The notes: a model not told the origin generated them from the letters alone. 64,000 nucleotides of DNA from Sulfurirhabdus autotrophica (GCF_004346685.1 NZ_SMCO01000007.1:62001-126000), one strand, 5' to 3'; shown: positions 1 to 9,798, numbered from the stretch's first letter. Numbers and translations are program-made.

Positions 1-559
1 TAATCAATTCATCGTGTTCAAATTCGGATGTCACTTCCGCGACAGGACTTTCCCAGTCTGCATCGGATTCACTGATCAGGGTTTGCGGGAGTGTTTGTTC
101 AAGAGGCGCAGGCCCAGTTTGCAGGGGTGCTGGTTCTGGTGCTATTTCAGGCTCTGAAGCAGGTTCAAATATTGACTCAGTTGTCGCTTCTGGAACTGGT
201 TCATGTTCTGGTTCTTCGAAAGGTGCATATTCTGCATCAGTTTCTGGTTTCGGTATTTCAAAATAGGTAACTTGTTCCAGAGGTTCCAGATAAATTTCAA
301 ATGACTCTTTTACTGCGCCAATTTCACTTTTTTCAAAAGCTGTTTCTGGAATGGGAGCGCTTTCCGGTTCAGGTGAGATTTCAACTGGTTTTTGGGGCAC
401 TGAAGATGCGGTGCTGCTGCGCGGGGCCAGGCTTTCAAATGCATTGAACACGCGGGCGCAACGACCGCACCGCACATCCCCTTCATGGGCGTTGAGTTGC
501 TCAGTAGAAACCCGGAACGTGGTTTTGCAACTCGGGCAGGTAGTAATCATATCGCCCAT
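1..559 (-). CDS. zinc-ribbon (MJ0042/DUF3426-type) protein, 3' end outside window
   Basis: Leftward gene cut by the window edge; 186 codons are visible. The N-terminus has two CxxC knuckles (CPSC near residue 8 and CGRC near residue 31), the pattern of the MJ0042 zinc-finger domain. It is followed by a long Glu/Pro-rich acidic linker. Known members carry a transmembrane segment and a DUF3426 domain further on, which would lie outside the window. It starts 6 bases after the prmA stop. I chose ATG 559 over ATG 550 because an AAGGT box lies about 8 bases upstream. Function is unknown; the ribbon is probably structural or binds a partner. Confidence 0.8.
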   Translation of the reverse strand, partial: MGDMITTCPSCKTTFRVSTEQLNAHEGDVRCGRCARVFNAFESLAPRSSTASSVPQKPVEISPEPESAPIPETAFEKSEIGAVKESFEIYLEPLEQVTYFEIPKPETDAEYAPFEEPEHEPVPEATTESIFEPASEPEIAPEPAPLQTGPAPLEQTLPQTLISESDADWESPVAEVTSEFEHDELI

Positions 560-565
560 ATCAGA

Positions 566-1456
566 TTACCTTTTTATTCCAGCAAGTCTTACCCAGCCTT
601 CATCCTGCCCGCTTACTGCCATCTCAAACCATTCCTGGTAAATAGCGAGAACATCCTGTGCCTGCTCAACAAGAATACCGGATAAGACGATGTGGCCGCC
701 GCCACGAACGGAAGATGCTAATGCGGGAGCCAACACTTTTAATGGGTTGGTTAAAATGTTTGCAACCAGAATATCTGCCTTGAACGAAGGTGCAGCACCA
801 GGCAAAAAGAATTCAGCGTCAACTTGATTTTGAGTGGCGTTGTCGTTGCTTGCCTGGATAGCCTGGGGGTCAATATCGACACCAACTGCCCGTCCTGCTC
901 CCAGTTTCATCGCAGCGATGGCCAGAATGCCTGAACCGCAGCCGTAATCCAGCACGCTTTCTCCCCCTTTGATGTTTTCATCCAGCCATTGCAAACACAA
1001 ACGCGTAGTGGGGTGGCTACCGGTACCAAAGGCAAGGCCCGGGTCCAGCACCAGATTAATGGCATCCTGTGCGGGCGCTGTGTGCCATGTGGGGACAATC
1101 CACAACCTGGGTGAAATTGGAATGGGATCGAATTGGGCCTGAGTCAAACGTACCCAGTCCTGTTCCTCTAAGTGATCTATGATGTAAGGTGGAATTTTTT
1201 CCAGGTGAGAAGCTTGTGCAGCAGCAGCCATAATGGCTGGCACATCGGCGTCAGTCGGAAACAGGGCGTTAACAATACTGCTCTGCCACAAACCGGCTTC
1301 AGGCTCACCCGGTTCACCAAAAATCGGCTTTTCCTGTTCAGTACCTGCTTCGGCATCTTCTATACTGGCTGACAGCGCACCTAAGTCCATCAAAATATCG
1401 CTTAGAATTTCCGCTGTCAGCTCGTCTGCTTGTATGTTGACTGATTGCCAGGCCAT
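566..1456 (-). CDS. prmA: ribosomal protein L11 methyltransferase
   Basis: 296 residues, the normal size for PrmA, which trimethylates several amino groups of ribosomal protein L11 using S-adenosylmethionine. An N-terminal substrate-recognition domain is followed by a class I methyltransferase fold. The family signature LAFGTGSHPTT lies near residues 140-150 and the SAM-binding loop LDYGCGSG near 169-176; an NPLKVLAPAL segment follows the catalytic strand. It lies downstream of accC in the same direction with a 50-base gap and is followed by the zinc-ribbon gene, a common betaproteobacterial order. Confidence 0.95.
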   Translation of the reverse strand: MAWQSVNIQADELTAEILSDILMDLGALSASIEDAEAGTEQEKPIFGEPGEPEAGLWQSSIVNALFPTDADVPAIMAAAAQASHLEKIPPYIIDHLEEQDWVRLTQAQFDPIPISPRLWIVPTWHTAPAQDAINLVLDPGLAFGTGSHPTTRLCLQWLDENIKGGESVLDYGCGSGILAIAAMKLGAGRAVGVDIDPQAIQASNDNATQNQVDAEFFLPGAAPSFKADILVANILTNPLKVLAPALASSVRGGGHIVLSGILVEQAQDVLAIYQEWFEMAVSGQDEGWVRLAGIKR

Positions 1457-1506
1457 TTTCAGTTTGCTCCGCTGGCTATACAGTTAAGAATGGATGAACG
1501 AATTGA

Positions 1507-2859
1507 TCAGGGCTTTTTAAGGTCAGCAATCTTCTTTTCCAGATAATGAATGCTCGCGCCACCTTGCAGAAAAGCCGCATCGTGCATCAGATCCTGATGC
1601 AGCGGAATATTGGTCATGATACCTTCTACCACTGTTTCAGAAAGTGCAGTCCTCATTCGCGCGATAGCTTGCTCTCGCGTGTCACCATGGGCAATGAGCT
1701 TGCCAATCATCGAATCGTAGTGCGGAGGAACAAAATAATTGTGGTAAACATGGGAATCAACACGGATACCAGGGCCGCCTGGCGTATGGTACTGGGTGAT
1801 TCGTCCAGGAGAGGGTACAAAGGTATAAGGATTTTCTGCGTTGATACGGCATTCAATCGCATGCCCTTTAAAGGTGATTTCCTTTTGCTTGAAGCGCAGC
1901 TTTTCGCCGGCAGCAATGCGAATCTGTTCTTGCACAATATCCACGCCGGTAATTTGTTCAGTGACCGGGTGCTCTACTTGAACCCGTGTGTTCATTTCAA
2001 TGAAGAAGAATTCATCGTTTTCATACAGGAATTCAAAGGTGCCTGCACCACGGTAACCAATCTTGCGGCAGGCTTCTGCACATCTTTCACCAATTTTATC
2101 CCGTAATTTTGTTGCCAGTCCCGGGGCAGGCGCTTCTTCCAGAATCTTTTGGTGGCGACGCTGCATGGAACAGTCACGCTCTCCTAAATGGATCGCATTG
2201 CCATGCTCGTCAGCCAATACCTGTATCTCAATATGGCGTGGATTTTCCAGGTATTTTTCCATATATACGGTGGGATTGCCAAAAGCTGTTTGCGCTTCAG
2301 CCTGAGTCATACTGACAGCGTTTAGCAATGCAGCTTCAGTATGAACAACGCGCATACCGCGTCCGCCACCGCCACCAGAAGCTTTGATAATGATCGGGTA
2401 GCCAATGTCGTGAGCAATACGCATCATTTCATCCGGGTCTTCAGGGACAGCCCCTTCAGAACCAGGCACGCAAGGTACATTTGCCGCTTTCATGGCATCT
2501 TTCGCGCTGACTTTGTCACCCATCAGGCGAATGGTTTCTGGTCGAGGACCGATAAAAACAAAACCACTTTGCTCGACACGCTCGGCAAAGTCTGCATTTT
2601 CAGAAAGAAAACCGTAACCAGGATGGATCGCTTCCGCATCCGTCACTTCGGCAGCGCTGATGATGGCCGGAACATGCAGGTAGCTCAGGCTGGACGGCGC
2701 TGGTCCAATGCAAACAGACTCATCTGCGAGCTTGACGTATTTTGCTTCGGCATCTGCTTCAGAGTGAACGGCAACAGTTTTAATGCCCATTTCACGACAT
2801 GCACGCTGGATGCGTAGTGCAATTTCACCACGGTTGGCGATAAGAATTTTTTCAAACAT
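1507..2859 (-). CDS. accC: acetyl-CoA carboxylase, biotin carboxylase subunit
   Basis: 450 residues. AccC uses ATP and bicarbonate to carboxylate the biotin carried by AccB, the first half-reaction of malonyl-CoA synthesis. The N-terminal biotin-carboxylase domain begins [16 protein letters not shown]. The ATP-grasp glycine-rich loop GGGGRGMR is near residues 163-170. The motif [14 protein letters not shown], with the catalytic Arg and Glu region, is near 290-303. Length and all motifs are typical. It follows accB in the same direction after about 100 bases, so the two are probably cotranscribed. Confidence 0.97.
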   Translation of the reverse strand: MFEKILIANRGEIALRIQRACREMGIKTVAVHSEADAEAKYVKLADESVCIGPAPSSLSYLHVPAIISAAEVTDAEAIHPGYGFLSENADFAERVEQSGFVFIGPRPETIRLMGDKVSAKDAMKAANVPCVPGSEGAVPEDPDEMMRIAHDIGYPIIIKASGGGGGRGMRVVHTEAALLNAVSMTQAEAQTAFGNPTVYMEKYLENPRHIEIQVLADEHGNAIHLGERDCSMQRRHQKILEEAPAPGLATKLRDKIGERCAEACRKIGYRGAGTFEFLYENDEFFFIEMNTRVQVEHPVTEQITGVDIVQEQIRIAAGEKLRFKQKEITFKGHAIECRINAENPYTFVPSPGRITQYHTPGGPGIRVDSHVYHNYFVPPHYDSMIGKLIAHGDTREQAIARMRTALSETVVEGIMTNIPLHQDLMHDAAFLQGGASIHYLEKKIADLKKP

Positions 2860-2962
2860 GGGGTAACCTTAGTTTAACCACAAAGACCCTGAAGAGCAGG
2901 AAAACTTCATTCATTACAGGAGCCAGAGTTTATCTGCCCCTGATGGCTAACTGAAAATGTAA

Positions 2963-3418
2963 TTAACCAATGACAAACAATGGCTCGCCGTATTCTACGG
3001 GATGGCCATTCTCAACCAGAATGGCTTTGATGACACCACCTTGATCGGCTTCAATTTCATTCAGTAGTTTCATTGCCTCGATAATACAAAGGGTGTCACC
3101 TGAATTAACCGATTGACCCACTTCAGCAAACGCTTTTGATCCGGGTGAAGCTGAGCGGTAGAAAGTTCCTACCATAGGCGAACGGACGATATGTCCATCC
3201 GGCGCAGATGGCTCAGCATCCACGATGGTAGCCGCAGCAGGCGTACCTACAGCAAAGGCTTGCGGTGCCTGTTGCGGAGCGTACATGTATTGAGCAGGCT
3301 GTGCGGATTGGTTAACGCGGGTAATGCGTACCTTTTCTTCGCCTTCGGATATTTCCAGTTCGGCAATGCCGGACTCTTCGACCAAATCGATCAGTTTTTT
3401 AAGTTTTCTAAGATCCAT
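2963..3418 (-). CDS. accB: acetyl-CoA carboxylase biotin carboxyl carrier protein
   Basis: 151 residues. BCCP carries biotin between the AccC and AccAD active sites. The N-terminal helical region (residues 1-36) is followed by an Ala/Pro-rich flexible linker and a C-terminal biotinyl domain. The biotin acceptor is Lys117 in the motif [10 protein letters not shown]. The gene lies 2 bases from the aroQ stop, so aroQ-accB-accC reads as one operon. Confidence 0.97.
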   Translation of the reverse strand: MDLRKLKKLIDLVEESGIAELEISEGEEKVRITRVNQSAQPAQYMYAPQQAPQAFAVGTPAAATIVDAEPSAPDGHIVRSPMVGTFYRSASPGSKAFAEVGQSVNSGDTLCIIEAMKLLNEIEADQGGVIKAILVENGHPVEYGEPLFVIG

Positions 3419-3420
3419 GA

Positions 3421-3864
3421 TTAACCTTTGTTAAATTGGTGTAGTGCGAATTCCAGCGCCAGTTCATAGCCTTTGGCGCCAAGACCGCTGATAACGCCGA
3501 TAGCAAGATCGGAAAAATAAGAGTGGTGCCGGAAGGGTTCACGGGCAAACACATTGGATAAATGAATTTCTATAAAAGGGATAGCTACGCCAGCCAAGGC
3601 GTCACGCAATGCAACACTGGTATGAGTGAAAGCAGCCGGGTTGATGAGAATGAAATCTACACCCGAAGCCGGGGCTTGGTGAATGCGATCGATCAGAGCA
3701 GCCTCGGCATTGCTTTGGAATGAATCAAGTACACAACCAGATTGCTCTGCCAGGGTTTTCAGGCGGTCATCAATATCGGCAAGTTTATCCGTACCGTAAT
3801 GAGCCGGTTCGCGTGAGCCAAGCAGATTTAAGTTGGGGCCATGTAGTACCAGAATCTTCTTCAT
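3421..3864 (-). CDS. aroQ: 3-dehydroquinate dehydratase, type II
   Basis: 147 residues, the usual size of the dodecameric type II enzyme that converts 3-dehydroquinate to 3-dehydroshikimate. The N-terminal motif [14 protein letters not shown], the [16 protein letters not shown] block with the substrate-binding Asn and His, and the [17 protein letters not shown] motif are all present. It is the promoter-proximal gene of the aroQ-accB-accC cluster. Another shikimate gene, aroE, lies elsewhere in the window (54264-55076). Confidence 0.96.
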   Translation of the reverse strand: MKKILVLHGPNLNLLGSREPAHYGTDKLADIDDRLKTLAEQSGCVLDSFQSNAEAALIDRIHQAPASGVDFILINPAAFTHTSVALRDALAGVAIPFIEIHLSNVFAREPFRHHSYFSDLAIGVISGLGAKGYELALEFALHQFNKG

Positions 3865-3895
3865 AAGCGCAAGTTTGACGCAAATAAGGTCATTT

Positions 3896-3950
3896 TGTCC
3901 AGTTTTTTGCAGATTTTCACGTCATTATAGCAGAGGGATTCTGTGACGGG
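3896..3950 (-). promoter_or_regulatory. probable sigma-70 promoter of the aroQ-accB-accC-prmA block
   Basis: On the minus strand a perfect TATAAT -10 box lies at 3929-3924. A TGACCC-like -35 element lies about 18 bases upstream, around 3948-3953. This places the start of transcription about 50 bases before aroQ. It is read by eye; the -35 is a poor match. Confidence 0.45.
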
Positions 3951-3963
3951 TCAGCCTGTTGTA

Positions 3964-4506
3964 TTAAAGTAATGGAACGAGTAATTGGTCTAGTTTTGCT
4001 TCGGTGATGCCACCGATTAATGAGGTCGTAATTTTACCATGACGATCAACAATCAGGGTATAGGGAAGTCCGCCAAGCCGGTTGCCAACCTGTTTAGAAA
4101 GTGAAATAGCGTCCATTTCACCCAGCAGGACAGGGTAGTTGATACCCATTTCATCTGAAAAGGCTTGCACTTTGTCCTTCTGGTCAATGGCGATCCCTAT
4201 AAATACCAGGCCTTGTTTGCCGTATTTATCCTGTAGCTTGATAAATTCGGGAATTTCAGTACGACAAGGAGGGCACCAAGTAGCCCAGAAATTGACAACG
4301 AGCACTTTTCCCTTCCATTGGGAAAGTGGCTGCTTTTTGCCGATCAGGTCGTCAAAACTGGCATTAAATAATGTTGAGCTGACGTCTGGTTGTGTAACAG
4401 AGGTGGCAGGAGGAACATTATCTTTCAGGGCGTAGGTGAAGATCCCGACAGCAATGGCTACAGCTGCAACCAGACTGACTATAAGCGGTGTTTTGGCTAT
4501 TTTCAT
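3964..4506 (-). CDS. TlpA/ResA-family membrane-anchored thiol-disulfide oxidoreductase
   Basis: 180 residues. One N-terminal membrane anchor (residues about 7-26) is followed by a thioredoxin fold with the active site WCPPC (Cys78 and Cys81), inside the family motif NFWATWCPPC. A cis-Pro segment GGLPYTLIVDR lies near residue 150. TlpA/ResA proteins reduce disulfides in the periplasm, for example in cytochrome c maturation or copper-centre assembly. The gene starts 9 bases after dsbD, the likely donor of its electrons, so the two probably form one redox relay. The exact substrate cannot be read from sequence. Confidence 0.88.
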   Translation of the reverse strand: MKIAKTPLIVSLVAAVAIAVGIFTYALKDNVPPATSVTQPDVSSTLFNASFDDLIGKKQPLSQWKGKVLVVNFWATWCPPCRTEIPEFIKLQDKYGKQGLVFIGIAIDQKDKVQAFSDEMGINYPVLLGEMDAISLSKQVGNRLGGLPYTLIVDRHGKITTSLIGGITEAKLDQLLVPLL

Positions 4507-4515
4507 TGGATTGAA

Positions 4516-6804
4516 CTAGCGCATGTGAGTATTAAGATTGTTCAGAAATTTTTCTGCGGGCACATAGCCAATGATTTTTGCAGGCACAATTTCGGCACCA
4601 TTTTTGTCAAAGAAGATAATGCCGGGAGGGCCGAACAGATTGAATTTTTTCAATAGTGCTTTATCCTCAAGACTGTTCAATGTCACGTCAGCCTGCAGCA
4701 TGATGGCGTCTTTTAACTTGGCTTTTACTCTTGGGTCGCTAAAAGTAAAACGCTCAAATTCTTTGCAGGACACGCACCAGTCTGCGTAAAAGTCCAACAT
4801 GACATACTTGCCCTTGGCCTCTTGAATTTGAGATTCCAGCTCAGCAATGTTTTTGACTCGCTTGAACTGAAGAGAAGTAGTCTCAGTTGCACCAGAAGCG
4901 GTTTCTGCAGCGCTTGCACGCAGTCCGGACAAAGGTTGAAGTATGTCACGTCCACCACTTAAAGCGCCTATCAGCATCGCAACTCCGGCAATCAAAGTAA
5001 TGATGCCGACCCCTTTCCAGAATTTGGCAAAACCATGGGCATTGGTTGGTAGAGGATCCAGCGCTTTCAGGTAAATAGCCGAAACAATGAGGAGCGCAGC
5101 CCATAACAGCATATGGGCTACGGTTGGAATCACAGGTGAAATGAGCCAGATTGCCACGCCGATCAACAATACGCCAAAGAAGCTTTTAACGGCATTCATC
5201 CAGCCACCTGCTTTAGGCAATAACGCACCGGCAGAGACACCCACCAGAATCAGCGGGACGCCCATACCCATTGCCATGGCAAACAGAGCAGATCCGCCAA
5301 GCCATACATTGTGGGTTTGACCTATATACAGCAGCGCTCCGGCAAGGGGTGCAGCAACACATGGGCCTACTATCACGGCGGAAAGTACACCCATGATAAA
5401 GACGCCTATCGTGCTGCCGCCTTTCATTTTATTGCTGGCATTTGAAAACTTGCTCTGGATTGCACTGGGTAGTTGTAATTCATAGAAGCCGAACATGGAA
5501 AATGCCAGTACGACGAAGACCAGTGCGAAAGTGCTTAGTACCCAGGGATTTTGCAATGCAGCAGAGAGCAAGCTGCCGGAAAGTCCTGCTGCAATCCCTA
5601 CCAGCGCATAGGTGATGGCCATTCCCAGTACATAGGAAAGGGATAGAACAAAAGCACGGGCTTTAGTCAGGTGTTGTCCTTGTCCAGCGATGATGCCTGA
5701 CAAGATAGGGATCATCGGGAATACGCAGGGAGTCAGAGCTAACAGCAGTCCTGCACCAAAGAAAAAGCTGATTATCAGCCAGAAATTGCCACCCTGGAAC
5801 AGGCGTTCTATAGTGGATGACTCCGATGATGTTTCATTTCCAGATGGTTGTGCTGGAGCAGCTGTTTCTGGCGTTACTTGCTCTGCTGAAGTTTTTTCAG
5901 GCTGAATGGAAGCTGAAGTAACAGTTTTAGTCAGTTCAGCTAAACTCAGGTTAAACGTTTTGTTAATAGGAGGGTAACAAATACCTTTCTCGCTACAGCC
6001 TTGAAAAGTAGCAACTAGTGTCACCTTTTCGGCTTGTTGTGTATCACGCTTTAATGTAATAACTGCTTGAAATGGTTGGTGGTAAACCTCGGTTTTTCCA
6101 AAATTAGGATCGGTTTTGATATCGCCTGCGGGTAGCTTTACTCCGGCAATACTGATCCCGGTACTATTTTTAAGCGTAAAACTGATTTTATCTCGATACA
6201 AATAGTAACTTGGTTCGGGTTTGAAATCGGCGAGCAGCGTATTGCCGTCTTTTACGGTGACATTCAATTTAAAAGCGACTTCCGGTGGGAGAAACTCGTC
6301 AGTTGAGCCACCCAGACTTGCGCCCAGTTGCTTCAGTTTTGCCAGTCCACTCAAGGGTTCGGACACCTGAGGAGTGGCAGTGGCCAGTTTAAGTTCTGCA
6401 GTTTGCGTAATGGGTGGGTAACATACACCTGCATCCGCACACCCCTGTGAAACTGCTTTTAATGAAACGGTTTGCAAGTTTGAATTGGCGTTCTTCAGGG
6501 GAATCGTTATTTTGACATCATGGCGATAGGTTTCCACTTTACCAAAATATTCATCCTGCTTTACTTTTCCGGGGGGAAGTGTTGGTGCGCCGATAGAGAC
6601 TTCAGGGGTTGTGATCTCGAATTTGAATTTATCACGATAGAGATAATAGCCATCTTCAATTTTATATCTGACTTCAATTGTACCGGCGTCCGTCAGACGT
6701 GCCGAAAACTTGAAAGCCTGTTCTGGCTCCAGTAATTCTCCCTCAACAATTGCGTGAGCAAATAAAGGCAGGCACAAGAGCAGGGAAAGAAAAAAACGCT
6801 TCAT
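4516..6804 (-). CDS. dsbD: thiol:disulfide interchange protein DsbD with two N-terminal alpha domains
   Basis: 762 residues, against about 565 for the Escherichia coli protein. DsbD moves electrons from cytoplasmic thioredoxin across the membrane to periplasmic partners. A signal peptide (1-18) is followed by two complete alpha domains, with Cys pairs C122/C128 (GCADAGVCYPP) and C270/C276 (GCSEKGICYPP). A Pro/Thr/Ser-rich linker (about 295-330) leads to an eight-helix beta domain with ALTPCVFPMIP and VGPCVAAP. The protein ends in a thioredoxin-like gamma domain with WCVSC. The duplicated alpha domain explains the extra length. It lies between cutA and tlpA on the same strand. Confidence 0.95.
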   Translation of the reverse strand: MKRFFLSLLLCLPLFAHAIVEGELLEPEQAFKFSARLTDAGTIEVRYKIEDGYYLYRDKFKFEITTPEVSIGAPTLPPGKVKQDEYFGKVETYRHDVKITIPLKNANSNLQTVSLKAVSQGCADAGVCYPPITQTAELKLATATPQVSEPLSGLAKLKQLGASLGGSTDEFLPPEVAFKLNVTVKDGNTLLADFKPEPSYYLYRDKISFTLKNSTGISIAGVKLPAGDIKTDPNFGKTEVYHQPFQAVITLKRDTQQAEKVTLVATFQGCSEKGICYPPINKTFNLSLAELTKTVTSASIQPEKTSAEQVTPETAAPAQPSGNETSSESSTIERLFQGGNFWLIISFFFGAGLLLALTPCVFPMIPILSGIIAGQGQHLTKARAFVLSLSYVLGMAITYALVGIAAGLSGSLLSAALQNPWVLSTFALVFVVLAFSMFGFYELQLPSAIQSKFSNASNKMKGGSTIGVFIMGVLSAVIVGPCVAAPLAGALLYIGQTHNVWLGGSALFAMAMGMGVPLILVGVSAGALLPKAGGWMNAVKSFFGVLLIGVAIWLISPVIPTVAHMLLWAALLIVSAIYLKALDPLPTNAHGFAKFWKGVGIITLIAGVAMLIGALSGGRDILQPLSGLRASAAETASGATETTSLQFKRVKNIAELESQIQEAKGKYVMLDFYADWCVSCKEFERFTFSDPRVKAKLKDAIMLQADVTLNSLEDKALLKKFNLFGPPGIIFFDKNGAEIVPAKIIGYVPAEKFLNNLNTHMR

Positions 6805-6856
6805 TAAAAGTGGTCCTAAAGTGTGATGGTTTTTATTGGTTTCTGGTCTTATTTGT

Positions 6857-7174
6857 TTATTTTATCGTTTCGGCGGCAACCCATGCTAAATATTCCGGTA
6901 AACCACCCTGAACTGGGACATAGATAATTTCCGGAAGTTCATATGGATGAAGCTCCTTGATTGCTTTCTCAACCGCATCATAGCACTGCTGTGTTGTTTT
7001 TATAAAAATGGGCACTTCTTCCGCTGTTTCGACATTATCCTGCCAATGGTACACTGAAGTGCATGCAGCGAGAATATTGACGCAAGCAACTAACCGTTTT
7101 TGTACCAGAATCCGGGCCAGGGTTTCCGCACTCTTTCTGTCGGGCAAGTTGGTGATAATCAGTATGATATCCAT
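6857..7174 (-). CDS. cutA: divalent-cation tolerance protein CutA
   Basis: 105 residues, matching the small trimeric PII-like CutA family. Conserved blocks include the N-terminal hydrophobic strand, RLVACVNI, YHWQ and the C-terminal PEIIYVPV and YLAWV. The family is linked to copper and other divalent metal tolerance, but the biochemical role is unsettled. It precedes dsbD by about 50 bases on the same strand; the cutA-dsbD order is also found in enterobacteria. Confidence 0.93.
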   Translation of the reverse strand: MDIILIITNLPDRKSAETLARILVQKRLVACVNILAACTSVYHWQDNVETAEEVPIFIKTTQQCYDAVEKAIKELHPYELPEIIYVPVQGGLPEYLAWVAAETIK

Positions 7175-7269
7175 TTTTTTACGTCATTGACTATTGTTAA
7201 GGCTGATTTTGCCCGCATATTAACTTTCAGGGCGCGCTTTTCACGTAAATTATATATTCAGGATACATT

Positions 7270-7698
7270 TTGCGTAGTTTTGGTTTTATTTTTTTAATTA
7301 TTTTACTCGGATTTCCAGCATTGGAAATCTATACCTTATTCCAAGTGGCGCATGCGATAGGCTGGTGGCTATTACCATGGCTTATTTTTACCACGGGTGC
7401 AGGCTGGGTGTTGATTCAAGAAGAACGGCTGGCAATTTTTGGCAGGCTGATGCTGGCCATTCAAAGTGGTCAATCGCCTTTTGGTGCATTGTGGGATAGC
7501 GGGAGAACCATGGTAGCAGGAGTGCTGCTCATTTTCCCGGGCGTGTGGAGCGATGCGCTAGCGTTCATTTTGTTGTTGTTCCCACGTCAATCTGCAGGTG
7601 GTGGAGCAAGCCAAAACACACCGGCAGATGACGGCGTGATTGAGGGCGAATGGCGCAGGGTAAATTCCGAAAAGCTGGAATCTCGGGATAAGGTATGA
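7270..7698 (+). CDS. fxsA: FxsA-family cytoplasmic membrane protein
   Basis: 142 residues. Several hydrophobic segments lie in residues 1-95, including FPALEIYTLFQVA and the FPGVWSDALAF region typical of FxsA. The C-terminal tail is short and charged. FxsA is known from E. coli, where it relieves phage T7 exclusion by F plasmids; its normal role is unknown. The start is TTG, with AGGA about 5 bases upstream. It is divergent from cutA with 95 bases between. Confidence 0.85.
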   Translation: MRSFGFIFLIILLGFPALEIYTLFQVAHAIGWWLLPWLIFTTGAGWVLIQEERLAIFGRLMLAIQSGQSPFGALWDSGRTMVAGVLLIFPGVWSDALAFILLLFPRQSAGGGASQNTPADDGVIEGEWRRVNSEKLESRDKV

Positions 7699-7703
7699 TT
7701 ATT

Positions 7704-7726
7704 TCCCAGAATAAATTATTCTGGGA
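7704..7726. terminator. hairpin between convergent fxsA and epimerase-like gene
   Basis: An 11-bp perfect inverted repeat around one central base (TCCCAGAATAA with TTATTCTGGGA). It lies 6 bases after the fxsA stop and overlaps the last codons of the leftward gene. Its place between converging genes suggests a shared terminator, but neither side has a clear T-run. Confidence 0.5.
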
Positions 7727-8612
7727 TGGCAGTATTAGATGTCAGTGCCGCACGAATCCCGGCAGCAACATCCGGGTAGAGTAATTTTGCACGTAATTCT
7801 TGTTTGATACGGGTATTGGACAAACGACGTGACTCATCCATGAAGGAAAGCATGGCAGGGGAAATGCATGTCTTTGCTTCTTCTCTTGAGACGCGAGGGG
7901 GGCGTTGCAGACCATAATTGTCTGCTACCAGATCGAAGTATTCACCCATTTTCATCATGGAGTCATCGCTGGCGTTGTAAACCCGGCAAGGCATTCCTCT
8001 ATAAAGTGCAATAGTAGCGAGATGGGCTAGATCATCCTTGTGAATGTGATTAGTGTAGCAATCTTCGTCACTATTCAAGGCTGGTGTCTGGTTCTGGAGG
8101 CGAGTAATGGGTAACCGATCTGCACCATAAATGCCAGGGACACGCAAAATACTGACACTGGTACCTGTTCGTCTGCTCCACGCCCGCAGTACTTTTTCTG
8201 CGTCCGCACGGCGAATGCCACGAGCGCTTTTGGGAGCGGTAGGGCGAGATTCTGAAACCCATTCGCCATTGCAATTGCCATAAACACCGCTGGTACTGAT
8301 ATAGACCAGACGTTGTGGTAAAATTTTTGATTTATTCAGTGCGCTAAGAAAATGCCGGGTACGTTTGTCTTTTTTGCCGTTGTTTTGTGGCGGCGCAAAA
8401 TGCAGCACAAGGTCAGCCAGGCCTGAAATCCTTTTAAGGCTTTTGGGTTCATCCAGATCGCCCAGCACGGGTGTGACACCCAAGGCACGAATTTCGGAAA
8501 ACCGCTCCTTATTTCGCGTTAGAGCATAAATATGGTAATTTTTGCGAAGGTAAGGCAGCGTGCGTTGTGCAACATCGCCAAATCCTATAATAAGTAATCG
8601 TCTCATGCGCAT
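7716..8612 (-). CDS. NAD(P)-dependent epimerase/SDR-like protein (YeeZ type)
   Basis: 298 residues. An N-terminal Rossmann nucleotide-binding motif, LLIIGFGDVAQR, is followed by YISTSGVYG, which contains the Ser/Thr and Tyr expected in extended SDR proteins; the usual YxxxK is replaced by a variant (RRADAEKVLRAW). LRVPGIYG also matches nucleotide-sugar epimerases. E. coli YeeZ is a similar protein of unknown substrate. No sugar-pathway genes are adjacent, so the substrate is not inferable. ATG 8606 is an equally possible start; neither has a clear ribosome site. Confidence 0.75.
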   Translation of the reverse strand: MRMRRLLIIGFGDVAQRTLPYLRKNYHIYALTRNKERFSEIRALGVTPVLGDLDEPKSLKRISGLADLVLHFAPPQNNGKKDKRTRHFLSALNKSKILPQRLVYISTSGVYGNCNGEWVSESRPTAPKSARGIRRADAEKVLRAWSRRTGTSVSILRVPGIYGADRLPITRLQNQTPALNSDEDCYTNHIHKDDLAHLATIALYRGMPCRVYNASDDSMMKMGEYFDLVADNYGLQRPPRVSREEAKTCISPAMLSFMDESRRLSNTRIKQELRAKLLYPDVAAGIRAALTSNTAIPE

Positions 8613-8715
8613 ATTGTAGCAATATTGCCTGTTTCAGTGTATGTAAAAGGTTATCAGTATGTGTTCAAAGGGTCGCGAAGTTGGCATTCAGTGAATAGTA
8701 ATATAAGGATTACCC

Positions 8716-9750
8716 ATGTCTCATCAAATAACGATTAAACCAAGCAATCATGTTTTTACGGCAGGCGAAGACGAAACCATTCTTGAAGCCGCATTGCGTG
8801 AAGGTTTTGCTTTGGCTTATGGCTGTCGCAATGGTGCTTGTGGCACATGCAAAGGCAAAATACTGGAAGGTTCAGTGGATTATGGTGTTTATCAGGAAAA
8901 TGCATTAAGCGAAGATGAAAAACAACGTGGAATGGCATTGTTTTGCTGTGCTCAGGCGCAGTCAGATTTGACGATAGAATGTCGTGAAATTGGCGCGGCC
9001 AAAGATATTCAGATTAAAATACTGCCCTGCCGCGTGCATCAGTTGGAAAAGCTGGCGGATGATGTCATTGTGATGCATCTCAAGTTACCCGCTAATGAGC
9101 GTTTGCAGTTTTTAGCGGGGCAGTATGTTGATATTCTGATGAAAGATGGCAAGCGTCGGAGCTTTTCTCTGGCAAATGCGCCACACGATGATGAATTGCT
9201 GCAGTTACACGTCCGCAATATTTCAGGTGGTGCTTTTACCGAGCATGTATTTACGAAAATGAAGGAAAAAGACATTCTGCGATTTGAAGGTCCGCTAGGG
9301 ACATTCTTTCTGCGTGATGACAGTGATAAACCGATCATATTTGTGGCGGGCGGCACAGGTTTTGCGCCAATCAAGAGTATGCTGGAGCATGCTTTTCATG
9401 TTGAGTCAGACCGTCAGATGGTAATGTATTGGGGTGCACGTACTTTGTCTGATCTGTATATGCCGGAATTGCCGGGCCAGTGGCAGCAAGCCCACTCCAA
9501 TTTTACTTTTATTCCGGTTCTTTCTGAGCCAAAACCAGAAGATAATTGGGATGGTCGTACAGGGTTAGTTCATGAAGCGATCATGAAAGACTTCCCGGAT
9601 CTTTCCGGATATCAGGTTTATGCCTGCGGTTCACCGCCTATGGTAGAAGCAGCCCATCAGGGTTTTATACAACAAGGGTTGCCGGAAGAGGAATTTTTGT
9701 CTGATGCGTTCCTGTTTCAGTCAACGCCTGCACCCAAAAACTCAGATTGA
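8716..9750 (+). CDS. 2Fe-2S ferredoxin-FAD reductase (CDP-6-deoxy-glucoseen reductase-like)
   Basis: 344 residues. An N-terminal plant-type ferredoxin domain has cluster ligands C37, C42 and C45 (CRNGACGTC) and a fourth Cys at 77/78. The middle FAD-binding domain has RRSFSLANAP, and the C-terminal NAD(P)H-binding domain has FVAGGTGFAPI and YACGSPPM. This is the layout of AscD/RfbI-like reductases and of NADH reductases serving oxygenases. No dehydratase or oxygenase partner is nearby, so the electron acceptor is unknown. A ribosome site AAGGA lies about 8 bases before the ATG. Confidence 0.85.
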   Translation: MSHQITIKPSNHVFTAGEDETILEAALREGFALAYGCRNGACGTCKGKILEGSVDYGVYQENALSEDEKQRGMALFCCAQAQSDLTIECREIGAAKDIQIKILPCRVHQLEKLADDVIVMHLKLPANERLQFLAGQYVDILMKDGKRRSFSLANAPHDDELLQLHVRNISGGAFTEHVFTKMKEKDILRFEGPLGTFFLRDDSDKPIIFVAGGTGFAPIKSMLEHAFHVESDRQMVMYWGARTLSDLYMPELPGQWQQAHSNFTFIPVLSEPKPEDNWDGRTGLVHEAIMKDFPDLSGYQVYACGSPPMVEAAHQGFIQQGLPEEEFLSDAFLFQSTPAPKNSD

Positions 9751-9798
9751 TTGCCTGACGGGAATGAGCAATGTAACCAGGGTTCTGAAGGCCGTGGA

